Source: Clostridia bacterium
Lineage (GTDB): Bacteria; Bacillota; Clostridia; Christensenellales; DTU072
Reading direction: 5' to 3'
DNA length: 64,000 nt
Assembly (NCBI GenBank): GCA_017504305.1
Contig: JAFVRJ010000026.1
Coordinates: 62,001-126,000 of the forward strand
In this document: positions 38,324 through 46,043 of the stretch, one piece after another
How positions within the stretch are numbered: the stretch's first letter is position 1
How the letters are laid out: each line of letters begins with the position of its first letter
The notes under the pieces: generated by a model
Seen by the model: only the letters and a program-made list of their open reading frames with translations
Databases searched by the model: none
Told to the model about the DNA's origin: nothing
Translations under genes and position numbers: made by a program

Positions 38324-39505
38324 TTAAGCTCTTTTTTTCGCGGTAAACTTATTAACAAGCTCCGATACGACAAGCATTATTCCGGTGAGCGCCATCATTA
38401 CGTAAGGCATAATCTTAAAGGTGGTTGCCGTTGCGATATAGCCAAACGCTACTTGTACGCTAAAACCGATTGCGTAAGCTCCACCCATATGGTAACCGGT
38501 AAAGTGGGTGGAGAACTCTTTGCCAAACCTTGTAGGTATCGCGTGTAAAGTAGATGGGAATATTGGTCCGCAACCGGTACCGATAAGAAGCAAACCTATC
38601 ATTGCACAAGCGTTAACGGGGATGGCAAAAATCACAAAGCCAACAAACATTACTATAACGCCACCACGTATGAGGTTGACGTCGTTTACCTTTAATGAAA
38701 TTATACCCGAAATAAACCTGCCGAGCATTATCCCGCCAAAGTAAAACGATACGTATCGAGCGGCTATTTCCGGCGAAAGTCCCCTTGCGTTTATGAGGTA
38801 ACTCGCACCCCACGTGCCCATATTAAACTCGACCGAACAGTATAATCCAAGCGTTAAAATACCAAGCAGTAACCCTTTGTTTGAGAAGATATCTTTAATG
38901 GTAAGCTTAATCTCGGGAGCTTGCTCGTTTTGTTCAATATCTTCTTTTTTGGGTTCCCTATTTTCGTATTTACGCCACACAAACAGCGATAAAAATACAA
39001 TTGCGCTGATGCCGAATTGTATATATGAAACCGTCCTGTAACCTGCGTGCCAATTACCATCACCAAGGAATATTGACATAATAAGCGGGCTTACCGTAAC
39101 GCCAACTCCCCAGAAGCAATGTAGCCAATTCATGTGTATGGCTTTATAGTTGAGCGATACGAAGTTATTAAGCCCTGTGTCGATAGCTCCTGCGCCAAGA
39201 CCGGAGATTATCGAGCCAAGCATCATTACGTAAATGTTTGGTGCAAAGCCGATGGTCAATAAGCCAACTGCGGTAAGCACTACGGAAACGGCGGTTACTA
39301 TACCCGTCCCGAACTTCTTTATCAACGGCCCTGCAAAAAAGCTAACGCTTCCTCCGCAAAGGGCGGTTATTACCGAGTAAATGGAAGCAAAGCTTTCCGG
39401 CAAGCCAAACTCAACGTGAGCAAGGGGCCACGCAACACCGAACAATGAGTCCGGTAGTCCCAGTGAAATGAACGTGATGTAAATAACTATAAGTAAAATT
39501 GCCAT
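38324..39505 (-). CDS. Major facilitator superfamily transporter
   Basis: 393 residues with 12 hydrophobic segments in two six-helix halves and a charged central loop (EPKKEDIEQNEQ near residue 195). LPDSLFGVAWPLA in helix 1 and the GAIDTGLNNFV segment resemble the FucP/YbjJ-like sugar or metabolite MFS group. AAGGG precedes ATG. Neighbouring GH43-like gene hints at sugar uptake; not proven. Confidence 0.85.
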   Translation of the reverse strand: MAILLIVIYITFISLGLPDSLFGVAWPLAHVEFGLPESFASIYSVITALCGGSVSFFAGPLIKKFGTGIVTAVSVVLTAVGLLTIGFAPNIYVMMLGSIISGLGAGAIDTGLNNFVSLNYKAIHMNWLHCFWGVGVTVSPLIMSIFLGDGNWHAGYRTVSYIQFGISAIVFLSLFVWRKYENREPKKEDIEQNEQAPEIKLTIKDIFSNKGLLLGILTLGLYCSVEFNMGTWGASYLINARGLSPEIAARYVSFYFGGIMLGRFISGIISLKVNDVNLIRGGVIVMFVGFVIFAIPVNACAMIGLLLIGTGCGPIFPSTLHAIPTRFGKEFSTHFTGYHMGGAYAIGFSVQVAFGYIATATTFKIMPYVMMALTGIMLVVSELVNKFTAKKRA

Positions 39506-39632
39506 AAGTCACCCTTGTCGATTATATCACTTGCCGATAGGATAGGCAACGATATATTTCAAAGATATTGGGGCGTTTTACCGCCTTTTCTAACCATCTT
39601 CTAAAAAAATAATATTTTTTTATTAAAATCTA

Positions 39633-39662
39633 TTGTGTTTTTGGGCTACTCGCGTATATAAT
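39633..39662 (+). promoter_or_regulatory. Promoter of the CofE-like gene
   Basis: TTGTGT (39633-39638), 18-nt spacer, TATAAT (39657-39662), 48 nt before the ATG; AAGGAG is the SD. Confidence 0.65.
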
Positions 39663-39709
39663 TTATTGGCGTTAGTAAATCAACGCATTTTTTCCAAGGA
39701 GAAATAACA

Positions 39710-40906
39710 ATGGGTCGTATGTTTGGTACCGTATCTCGTGGCGTTCGCGCGCCGATCATCCGCAACGGCGATGACATCGTCGAAATCGTTGCTAACTCCG
39801 TCCTCGATGCTTGCAACGCAGAGGGCGTTACTTTGCGCGACCGTGACGTTGTTGCTATGACTGAAGCTATCGTCGCAAGAGCTCAAGGCAATTACGCCTC
39901 TGTAAACGACATTAGTTTGGACGTCAAGGCAAAGTTCGGCGGAGAAACCGTTGGCGTTATCTTCCCCATTTTGAGCCGTAACCGCTTTGCTATTTGCTTG
40001 CGCGGTATCGCTATGGGCGTTAAAAAGGTTGTTTTGATGCTTTCATACCCCTCTGACGAAGTCGGTAACCACCTCATCAGCCTCGACTCCGTTGATGAAA
40101 AGGGCGTTGATCCCTACAAAGACGTGCTTGACCTTGCTACTTATCGCAATCTTTTCGGTTACGTAAAGCACCCCTTTACCGGCATCGATTACGTTGAGTA
40201 CTACGAAAAACTTATTAAAGACTGTGGCGCAGAGTGCGAAATTATTTTTGCAAACAATCCTAAAGCCATCCTCAATTATACCGGCAACGTTCTTTGCTGT
40301 GATATCCACACCCGTGCCCGCACCAAGCGCATCTTGAAAAAGGCCGGCGCAGATATCGTTCTCGGTCTTGACGAAATCCTCAACGCACCCGTTAACGGAA
40401 GCGGATATAATGCAGATTATGGCCTACTCGGCTCCAACAAAGCGACCGAGGACAGTGTTAAGCTCTTCCCCCGCGACTGCCAACCCGTTGTGGATGCTAT
40501 CCAAGCAAAACTCTATGAAGCAACCGGCAAAACCATCGAAGTTATGGTATACGGCGACGGCGCCTTTAAAGATCCCGTTGGTAAAATTTGGGAACTTGCA
40601 GACCCGGTAGTTGCTCCCGCTTATACTTCGGGCCTCGAAGGCACTCCCAACGAGCTTAAGCTCAAGTACCTTGCCGACAACGAATTCGCCTCCCTTTCCG
40701 GCGACGAACTAAAGGAGGCTATCAAAGGTAAGATTACCGAAAAAGACGGCAACCTCGTAGGTAAAATGGCTTCTGAAGGCACAACTCCTCGTCGTCTTAC
40801 CGACCTTATCGGATCCCTTTGCGACCTAACCTCCGGCTCGGGCGACAAAGGCACTCCTATCATACTTATCCAAGGCTACTTTGATAACTACACCACCGAG
40901 TATTAA
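39710..40906 (+). CDS. CofE-like (coenzyme F420-0:L-glutamate ligase family) protein
   Basis: 398 residues. PF01996-type motifs: VRAPIIRNGDDI, RDRDVVAMTEAIVARAQGNY, a Rossmann-less central domain, then VYGDGAFKDPVGKIWELADPVV (metal/GTP-binding region) and a Ser/Gly-rich end. Members add glutamate to F420-0 in actinobacteria and archaea, but Clostridia have homologues without known F420. No other F420 gene is in the window, so the real substrate is open. Strong codon optimisation and a good promoter suggest high expression. Confidence 0.75.
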   Translation: MGRMFGTVSRGVRAPIIRNGDDIVEIVANSVLDACNAEGVTLRDRDVVAMTEAIVARAQGNYASVNDISLDVKAKFGGETVGVIFPILSRNRFAICLRGIAMGVKKVVLMLSYPSDEVGNHLISLDSVDEKGVDPYKDVLDLATYRNLFGYVKHPFTGIDYVEYYEKLIKDCGAECEIIFANNPKAILNYTGNVLCCDIHTRARTKRILKKAGADIVLGLDEILNAPVNGSGYNADYGLLGSNKATEDSVKLFPRDCQPVVDAIQAKLYEATGKTIEVMVYGDGAFKDPVGKIWELADPVVAPAYTSGLEGTPNELKLKYLADNEFASLSGDELKEAIKGKITEKDGNLVGKMASEGTTPRRLTDLIGSLCDLTSGSGDKGTPIILIQGYFDNYTTEY

Positions 40907-40922
40907 TCCTAATAACTAAAAT

Positions 40923-40971
40923 AGAAAAGAGCAAGAAAAAGGGTAAACCCTTCTATTCTTGCTCTTTTTGT
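40923..40971. terminator. Bidirectional terminator between cofE-like and SLOG genes
   Basis: AAAAGAGCAAGAA and TTCTTGCTCTTTTT form a 13-bp stem containing an AAGGGT/ACCCTT inner pair; T-runs on both strands. Confidence 0.8.
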
Positions 40972-41453
40972 TTGCATTTTTCTTCTGCCAAATTATAAAT
41001 GATTTTTTTCTTATTTCGAGCATAGCAATATGCTTTGTACGCACCGCTTCTTTCATTTGCATATGCAAGAAAAACCACCACGTCACTACGATTTATGATT
41101 TCAAGATTGCGGTAATATATCCGATTATACCACCAATCAAACTCGAGCGGTAAGTATACCACCTTTTCAAAGTGTAGATCTTTTAACCATTGCGGTCTTT
41201 TATGCTCTCTAACGTGTTGAGGATTATAGAGGCAAAAAATCCTATTAATACATGGATATTTTTTCTTTAACTCGCTTGTGATAAAATAACAAGTTTCATC
41301 AAACAGACTTAACCCGCCAAAATAAAAGGTGTCTATTTTGTATTCGACAATTAACACCTCTATTAGTTGTTTCAATCGAAAAAGTTGCGTTTTTGTTAAT
41401 TCAATTTCTCTATGTCCAAAAAACGAACATGCCTTATGTAACGATGTGTTCAC
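40953..41453 (-). CDS. SLOG-domain (DUF1273/YpsA-like) protein, probably leaderless
   Basis: 166 residues from the GTG at 41451-41453. KACSFFGHREI near the N-terminus is the typical strand-loop entry of the SLOG nucleotide-binding fold; FYFGGLSLFDE and SDVVVFLAYANERSGAYKA complete it (Gly-rich loop and R/SGA motif). A longer in-frame ATG start at 41516 would lie upstream of the promoter, which occupies codons 10-19 of that version. From a perfect promoter, +1 falls on the GTG itself, hence leaderless translation. SLOG proteins sense or process nucleotide-type ligands, often in defence or stress systems. Divergent from an HTH gene. Confidence 0.75.
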   Translation of the reverse strand: MNTSLHKACSFFGHREIELTKTQLFRLKQLIEVLIVEYKIDTFYFGGLSLFDETCYFITSELKKKYPCINRIFCLYNPQHVREHKRPQWLKDLHFEKVVYLPLEFDWWYNRIYYRNLEIINRSDVVVFLAYANERSGAYKAYCYARNKKKIIYNLAEEKCKQKEQE

Positions 41454-41562
41454 AACTTTATTATACATACGACACAACTTGTTGTCAATGCATTCACAAG
41501 TTGTGCATGTATTCACAACCTCTTTTTTCTTTTGTTGTTACCCTACTTGTGTGAATACATTA
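41446..41562. promoter_or_regulatory. Divergent operator region with repeated TTCACAA boxes
   Basis: TTCACAA occurs at about 41449, 41492 and 41511 and inverted as TTGTGTGAA at about 41547-41555; TGTATTCACA and TGTGTGAATACA form an inverted pair. A weak plus-strand promoter (TTGTTG 41532-41537, 18 nt, TACATT 41556-41561) serves the HTH gene. Likely binding sites of that HTH protein. Confidence 0.65.
41460..41488 (-). promoter_or_regulatory. Consensus promoter of the SLOG gene overlapping an operator
   Basis: TTGACA (41483-41488), 17-nt spacer, TATAAT (41460-41465) on the minus strand: both hexamers are perfect. The spacer carries an imperfect palindrome GACACAACTTGTTGTC (41471-41486). Confidence 0.85.
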
Positions 41563-41587
41563 ACATTCTGAGGGTAATTTTATTAAT

Positions 41588-41821
41588 ATGAAACTTCATG
41601 AGGCTGTAGGACAAAGAATTCTTGAATATTGTCACGAACGTAATTTAACCCCCAACAAACTATGTACCATGTCGGGCGTAATTCAATCGACTGTCAACAG
41701 TATATTTTCTGGAAGAAGTCAAAATCCAAAACTGGCTACTATACAATGCCTTTGTATTGGATTGGGTATTAAATTAACGGACTTTTTCGATAGCCCTCTG
41801 TTTGATGACCTTGAAGATTAA
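41588..41821 (+). CDS. XRE-family HTH regulator
   Basis: 77 residues: a single Cro/C1-type HTH (RILEYCHERNLTPNKLCTMSGVIQSTVNSIFSGRSQNP) with an acidic C-terminal end. GAGGG lies 12 nt before ATG. Divergent from the SLOG gene with shared TTCACAA boxes, so it probably represses both. Followed by a strong terminator. Confidence 0.9.
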   Translation: MKLHEAVGQRILEYCHERNLTPNKLCTMSGVIQSTVNSIFSGRSQNPKLATIQCLCIGLGIKLTDFFDSPLFDDLED

Positions 41822-41855
41822 CTCTTTTTTACGTCGCTTACCTAAAAATCAAAAA

Positions 41856-41886
41856 ATTAAAGCACGGCTTGTCCGTGCTTTTTTAT
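41856..41886 (+). terminator. Terminator of the HTH gene
   Basis: AAAGCACGG-CTTGT-CCGTGCTTTTTT, 35 nt after the stop codon. Confidence 0.9.
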
Positions 41887-41901
41887 TTATAAAAATTTAA
41901 C

Positions 41902-42462
41902 TTATCCTAATATCATTATTAATACGTCTTGTATTTCCACTATTCTTACCACGGCGCAAATAAGCGTTGCCACCAAACCGGCTATTACCACCACGTAGAT
42001 TGCCCCTTTTACCCTTGCGCCAAGCCATCTGAATATGAGGTGATATATTGCTAATCCTACAAAGTAACTTATAACGTTGGTTATGAGGTCCGCAGGAGCA
42101 AAACCGCCTATCAAAGTAAAGTACTGCACTACCTCGATTGTAAGAGAAAATAAAAAGCATATTAAAAGGTGTAACCATATCCTTTTCTTTTTATCAATCT
42201 CGTTGAAGGCTACGCCAAAGGGAGCAAGCACGAAACAATTGAGTAGAATTTCGCGATAAAAAAAATCGGTACTCCACTTGCGCTTCACAAAGGGGATGAT
42301 ATCAAGTAAAAACCGCTCCTTGTCGGTTAAGGTCAACAGCTTCTCGTAATTTACAAGAATAAGGTCTGTGCGACAAAGCTTTAACCAAAGCGCCCAAATG
42401 AGAAAAAGGGCGAACAAGACGCTTGCAACTATTGCTAAATTTCTAACCGTTTTAGGATTCAC
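41902..42462 (-). CDS. VanZ-like membrane protein
   Basis: 186 residues from the GTG at 42460-42462, placed 10 nt after the NUDIX stop with AGGGGG upstream; the longer ATG version (42597) would overlap NUDIX by 125 nt. Five hydrophobic segments. The VanZ signature is visible: NCFVLAPFGVAFNEI, then IEVVQYFTLIGGFAPADLITNVISYFVG. VanZ-like proteins are integral membrane proteins, some giving low-level teicoplanin resistance; most are of unknown role. Confidence 0.8.
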   Translation of the reverse strand: MNPKTVRNLAIVASVLFALFLIWALWLKLCRTDLILVNYEKLLTLTDKERFLLDIIPFVKRKWSTDFFYREILLNCFVLAPFGVAFNEIDKKKRIWLHLLICFLFSLTIEVVQYFTLIGGFAPADLITNVISYFVGLAIYHLIFRWLGARVKGAIYVVVIAGLVATLICAVVRIVEIQDVLIMILG

Positions 42463-42472
42463 TCCACACCCC

Positions 42473-43012
42473 CTAATTTGCCTTACGCGCATCCAAAATG
42501 CGCTTCGCTTGTTCGAGTATAGGGAGTTCCCTTTTTGCCAAAATTCGCCCGAGTCTTGTGGTCGCACGTTTGTTGTACTCCGCCACCGCCTCGTCATAGG
42601 TAAGCGTAAGAGTCGTTAAGTGGAAGCTGTTGATTTCATCTTCCGTAAGGTTGGTTTTGCCAAACGAAATCACCCTACAAAGGTAATAGTTGTTGATATT
42701 ATGTCTGTGTATGAGGTTATAGTAGTCTTCGACCACCCCTATTTTGCACTCGATTTCCACGTTAACGCCAAGCTCCTCTTGAAGCTCTCTAACAATTGCG
42801 GTGGTAAGCTCCTCGCCCTTTTCCACACCTCCACCGGAGGTTTCGATAACTATGGCCTTGCCAAAAATATCGTCGCGGTCAAGGCGCGCAAAATAGAAGT
42901 TACCGCAGTCGTCGTAAACTACCCCTCTAACGATCTCTCTATCGTGATCGGTGCCCTCATAGGGCCACTCCTCGTCTTGAAAATGTAGTTTTATTTCCTC
43001 TACTTGTTGCAT
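42473..43012 (-). CDS. NUDIX hydrolase
   Basis: 179 residues. The Nudix box GGGVEKGEELTTAIVRELQEELG (residues about 60-82) has the canonical G-x5-E-x7-REUxEExGU spacing with all metal-binding Glu. Substrate probably a nucleoside diphosphate derivative. It starts 5 nt after the metalloprotease stop and precedes vanZ-like, so the three are an operon. Confidence 0.9.
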   Translation of the reverse strand: MQQVEEIKLHFQDEEWPYEGTDHDREIVRGVVYDDCGNFYFARLDRDDIFGKAIVIETSGGGVEKGEELTTAIVRELQEELGVNVEIECKIGVVEDYYNLIHRHNINNYYLCRVISFGKTNLTEDEINSFHLTTLTLTYDEAVAEYNKRATTRLGRILAKRELPILEQAKRILDARKAN

Positions 43013-43017
43013 GGTTA

Positions 43018-45591
43018 TTATTTCTTGGTAAAAGTGATGGTAAGCTCATCCGCCGTCTTTGCGGTAACGGTGAAGCCGTACTTGAGCGCAGTGCCTTGGT
43101 CGGTAGTAACTGCACCAAGGCTATCGCCCACGCCGTAAACGTAGTCGCTTCCCGCGCGCGATACGTACTCAATAAGGTTATCAAAGGTGCCGTACTCGTC
43201 GGAAGGATCAGTATTGTTATTGTATACGTCGTAATAGGTTTCACCCTCGTAATCCTCTGAATATAGGGAGGCGTTTACGTGATAAACAACCAAGCCCTCC
43301 TCGTCAAAGTAGCCGTAGTCGCCGGCATTTAAGCCGTTGTTGGTATAGTAAACAAGTACGTAATACTCTTGATATGCACCGAGCGTTGCATCCCAGTTGT
43401 TAGCAAGAATAATGGTGTCGCCGTTTTTAGAAAAATCTTCAAGCGTTAGCGTTACGCTACTATCGGTTACCACAAGGCGAGAGGTCGTTAGCCAGCCGTA
43501 ATTGAACTTACTATACGCGTTGTGATCGCCTGCCATCGAGTCCATAACGTCATAGCCGTCCATGGGTGCGCCCGAGTAAGAAGTATCGTAATAATCATCT
43601 GCGCCAAGCACGTGACCAAACTCGTGAATAAAAGTATAGGTGTTCATGTTTGTGGCATCGTCGTAATTAACGTCTTCGCCGTTATAGTCTTCATAAAGGA
43701 ACTGATAAGGTACCCAAAGATAGTCGTTTGCGCTTACGCCATCGTACTCGTAATAGTAGTCTTGATCATCGGTATAGACGTTCCAATACCTATACGCCCA
43801 ATAAAAATCCACGTCGGAATCGATCTCAAGAGTGGTAACTAAAACTACCGCGTCGATAATATCATTACCATCGGAATCAAAATCTGATAAATCCATTTTA
43901 CTTTCGAGATACTTGAGTGCTTCGTCCATAATCATTTGATCGCCTATAAGCACCTCTTGACCGTCATAATCCATGGTGGCGTTTGCGTAGTAAGTACTTA
44001 CGTTCGAAGGGCGGAACCAGCTATCCAAAACGGTAATATCGAGGGTAAGCTTTCCGTAGCTCGAAAGGTAGTAGTAATCGTAAACGGAATAATAATCGGT
44101 TACGCCGTCTTTTAAAAAGGCGTTTTTGATTTTATCGATGCTATAACCTTTAGAGGTAGCGGTAACGTCGCTAAAGTCAACGGGAATAACAAGTACTTTG
44201 GGCGAGCCTACCGTGGGGCATCCGTCAACGTAATAGCCTTGGTCGGTTACGTCCTTGACGTTTGTTGCCGTGGTGAAGTCCACGTTATAAACGCCGTTAG
44301 TTCCGCTTGGAAGCCCTGCTCCCTCGTTAGTTATAACGTTGCCATCTTCCTCTTGGTCGCCTCCGGTTGAACCGCTATCAGACTCCATATAGGCATCGAC
44401 TTCTACGTAGTAATCACCGCCTTCTTCGAAGTAGTATATATCGATATAGACGTCGCCCTGACTATATAGATACATTGTGTCGCCGTAGTCGTCAACGTCG
44501 GTGCCCTCGTAGCTGTAAATTGAAAACTGTGCCTTGTATGCATTAAAGTCCTCCTGGCCTTCGCATAACGCGCTAAAGTAAACGCCTACCCAGCCGTCCT
44601 CATCGTAATTCTCGACGTAATAATCGTTGTTGGGCATAAAGGGGATAATGAGCCCGATAGAATCGGTATAAAGGCCCTTTTCGTAGGCGGTAAAATCATT
44701 AAACTCGTATTCCGGCTCCTCGGGAAGCTCGGGTGTTGAGGGGTCTTCCGGCTCCTCGGGTGTTGAGGGGGTAGATGGCGTCTCGGGAGTTGTGGCGTCG
44801 CCAGCCTCTCCAAGGTATATAACTTTAATATTTGCTACGTAAACTCTATCTTTCGATTTATTTTCTCCGCTCGCCTTAATGGTAACGGTGTTTGCACCTT
44901 CATCTGCGGTTACCGTTATGACGTGAGTATACTTGTCTACCGAAGCGGTGCCTCCGGCAACTACAAGCCCGCTACCGCCATCCATGCTATTTGCGGTAGT
45001 AATAATAATTTGATCGATCGTTTTGCCGTTAAGAGCTGTGATCTTGATTATACCGCCCTTTTGATAAACGCGAACGGCGTCTTCATAGAAGGAAGGTTTT
45101 GTGCCTGCCGAGCCTTGTTGGAACTCGAGTTTTATATTTTGGTCGAGCATTATCGCGCTACCAGTCATATTTGCGCCCTTGGAAGTGTCGCCAAGATACT
45201 CCGCCATTTCAAGAGCATCCATTTCCGCCGTAACGTAAACGGGTCCCGATGGATCTTCCGGAGTAGAAGGCTCGCTGGGCTCCGATGGCGTTGAGGGTTG
45301 TTGAGGCTCTTCGGGGGTGGAGGGCTCGCTGGGTTCGGAGGGCTCGCTGGGTTCGGAGGGCTCGCTGGGTTCGGAGGGCTCGCTGGGCGCGGGCGGAGTC
45401 GACGGTGTCCCATCGTTTGTAGAATCATCAGAATCATCAGGATCGGTTGGAATCTCTATAACGGGAGTATCGTCCTCGTCGATCGTATCTTTCACTACGC
45501 CGTTAAAAGTAAAGTTTTCCATAAAGCTACACGCGGTCATACAACCGATGAGCATAGCTAAAATCACCAGTAAAACCAATAATTTTTTCAT
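43018..45591 (-). CDS. M6-like metalloprotease lipoprotein with Ser-Glu-Pro linker
   Basis: 857 residues. Signal peptide ending MTAC (lipobox, Cys21), then an acidic Asp/Thr/Pro region and a long Glu-Pro-Ser repeat linker (residues about 65-120), a carbohydrate-binding-like beta domain (about 125-260), a second Pro/Glu linker, and the protease: HEFGHVLGADDYYD at about 655 (HExxH zinc site with the third Asp ligand of M6/immune-inhibitor-A type) and a Met-turn VMDSMAGD. Secreted but membrane-anchored protease. SD GGGAGGGG is strong. A palindrome overlaps its promoter. Confidence 0.88.
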   Translation of the reverse strand: MKKLLVLLVILAMLIGCMTACSFMENFTFNGVVKDTIDEDDTPVIEIPTDPDDSDDSTNDGTPSTPPAPSEPSEPSEPSEPSEPSEPSEPSTPEEPQQPSTPSEPSEPSTPEDPSGPVYVTAEMDALEMAEYLGDTSKGANMTGSAIMLDQNIKLEFQQGSAGTKPSFYEDAVRVYQKGGIIKITALNGKTIDQIIITTANSMDGGSGLVVAGGTASVDKYTHVITVTADEGANTVTIKASGENKSKDRVYVANIKVIYLGEAGDATTPETPSTPSTPEEPEDPSTPELPEEPEYEFNDFTAYEKGLYTDSIGLIIPFMPNNDYYVENYDEDGWVGVYFSALCEGQEDFNAYKAQFSIYSYEGTDVDDYGDTMYLYSQGDVYIDIYYFEEGGDYYVEVDAYMESDSGSTGGDQEEDGNVITNEGAGLPSGTNGVYNVDFTTATNVKDVTDQGYYVDGCPTVGSPKVLVIPVDFSDVTATSKGYSIDKIKNAFLKDGVTDYYSVYDYYYLSSYGKLTLDITVLDSWFRPSNVSTYYANATMDYDGQEVLIGDQMIMDEALKYLESKMDLSDFDSDGNDIIDAVVLVTTLEIDSDVDFYWAYRYWNVYTDDQDYYYEYDGVSANDYLWVPYQFLYEDYNGEDVNYDDATNMNTYTFIHEFGHVLGADDYYDTSYSGAPMDGYDVMDSMAGDHNAYSKFNYGWLTTSRLVVTDSSVTLTLEDFSKNGDTIILANNWDATLGAYQEYYVLVYYTNNGLNAGDYGYFDEEGLVVYHVNASLYSEDYEGETYYDVYNNNTDPSDEYGTFDNLIEYVSRAGSDYVYGVGDSLGAVTTDQGTALKYGFTVTAKTADELTITFTKK
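45255..45400 (-). repeat. 9/18-bp minisatellite encoding Ser-Glu-Pro repeats
   Basis: Tandem units around CGAGCCCTCCGAACCCAG (minus strand) encode repeated PSEPSE. Copies between 45317 and 45390 are near-identical and prone to slippage, so linker length may vary between strains. Confidence 0.85.
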
Positions 45592-45635
45592 AATCTGCCC
45601 CTCCCTAATGCGAGTAAAGCGTTTAGCTTAATTAA

Positions 45636-45667
45636 AATATAACATTTATTGCATTTAAATGCAATAA
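45636..45667 (-). promoter_or_regulatory. Promoter and perfect palindrome of the metalloprotease operon
   Basis: TTGCAT (45659-45664), 17-nt spacer, TATATT (45636-45641) on the minus strand. A perfect 22-nt palindrome (45646-45667; half-site TTATTGCATTT) covers the -35 and spacer: an operator candidate. Confidence 0.65.
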
Positions 45668-45689
45668 CCACATATATAATTCATACTCA

Positions 45690-45785
45690 AGTGCTTTGCA
45701 CTTGCTTTCGCCAGGTTTGGCTTTGTCAAACTAATGCACCCGTTTGCCTAAAGGCAAAGGGTACACTCCCCGCTATAGGCGCAAC
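45690..45785 (-). repeat. Post-tRNA hairpin element (after tRNA-Leu)
   Basis: Minus orientation: AGCGGGGAGTGTACCC, TTTGCC-TTTA-GGCAAA, CGGGTGCA, then GTTTGAC-AAA-GCCAAAC and CTGGCGAAAG, ending with a CAAGTGC/GCACTTG hairpin (45688-45704). Same plan as the fMet and Pro copies. Confidence 0.7.
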
Positions 45786-45823
45786 AAAAAGAAAAGCAAG
45801 CCTTTTAGACTTGCTTTCTTTTT
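45786..45823 (-). terminator. Terminator of tRNA-Leu
   Basis: Minus-strand AAAGCAAG-TCTAAAAGG-CTTGCTTT followed by TCTTTTT, directly after the CCA. Confidence 0.85.
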
Positions 45824-45910
45824 TGGTGCCGAAGGCGGGACTTGAACCCGCACGAGGTCATCCCTCAGCGGATTTTGAGTCCGCCGCGTCTGCCATTCCA
45901 CCACTTCGGC
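45824..45910 (-). tRNA. tRNA-Leu (CAA), CCA encoded
   Basis: Minus strand cloverleaf: acceptor GCCGAAG/CTTCGGC, anticodon loop CTCAAAA (anticodon CAA, reads TTG), long class II variable arm, T arm GCGGG-TTCAAGT-CCCGC, discriminator A, CCA at 45824-45826. Confidence 0.95.
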
Positions 45911-45985
45911 TTAGTGCTAAATTATATTATCATAGGAAAAGGCGAAATGCAAGACTTTTTTTGTGTTTGCCGTACATTTTCTTTC

Positions 45986-46015
45986 TTGACCGACGGCGGT
46001 TTTTGACAGTATAAT
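45986..46015 (+). promoter_or_regulatory. Promoter of the alpha/beta hydrolase gene
   Basis: TTGACC (45986-45991), 18-nt spacer, TATAAT (46010-46015); AGGAG precedes the ATG at 46044. Confidence 0.75.
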
Positions 46016-46043
46016 GTTAGTATCAACTTTTTAGGAGTTCACT

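Noticed and set aside
39710-40906. Calling the gene a true F420 biosynthesis enzyme
   Set aside because: Family match only; no F420 genes in the window, and the lineage is not known for F420.
41454-41516. Upstream ATG for the SLOG gene
   Set aside because: Both promoter hexamers lie inside those codons, so this ATG would not be on the transcript.
42463-42597. Longer start for the VanZ-like gene
   Set aside because: It would overlap the NUDIX gene by 125 nt and add a hydrophilic leader; the GTG at 42462 has an SD and proper spacing.
45649-46014. Plus-strand frame across tRNA-Leu
   Set aside because: It reads through the antisense of a tRNA and terminator; not a plausible protein.
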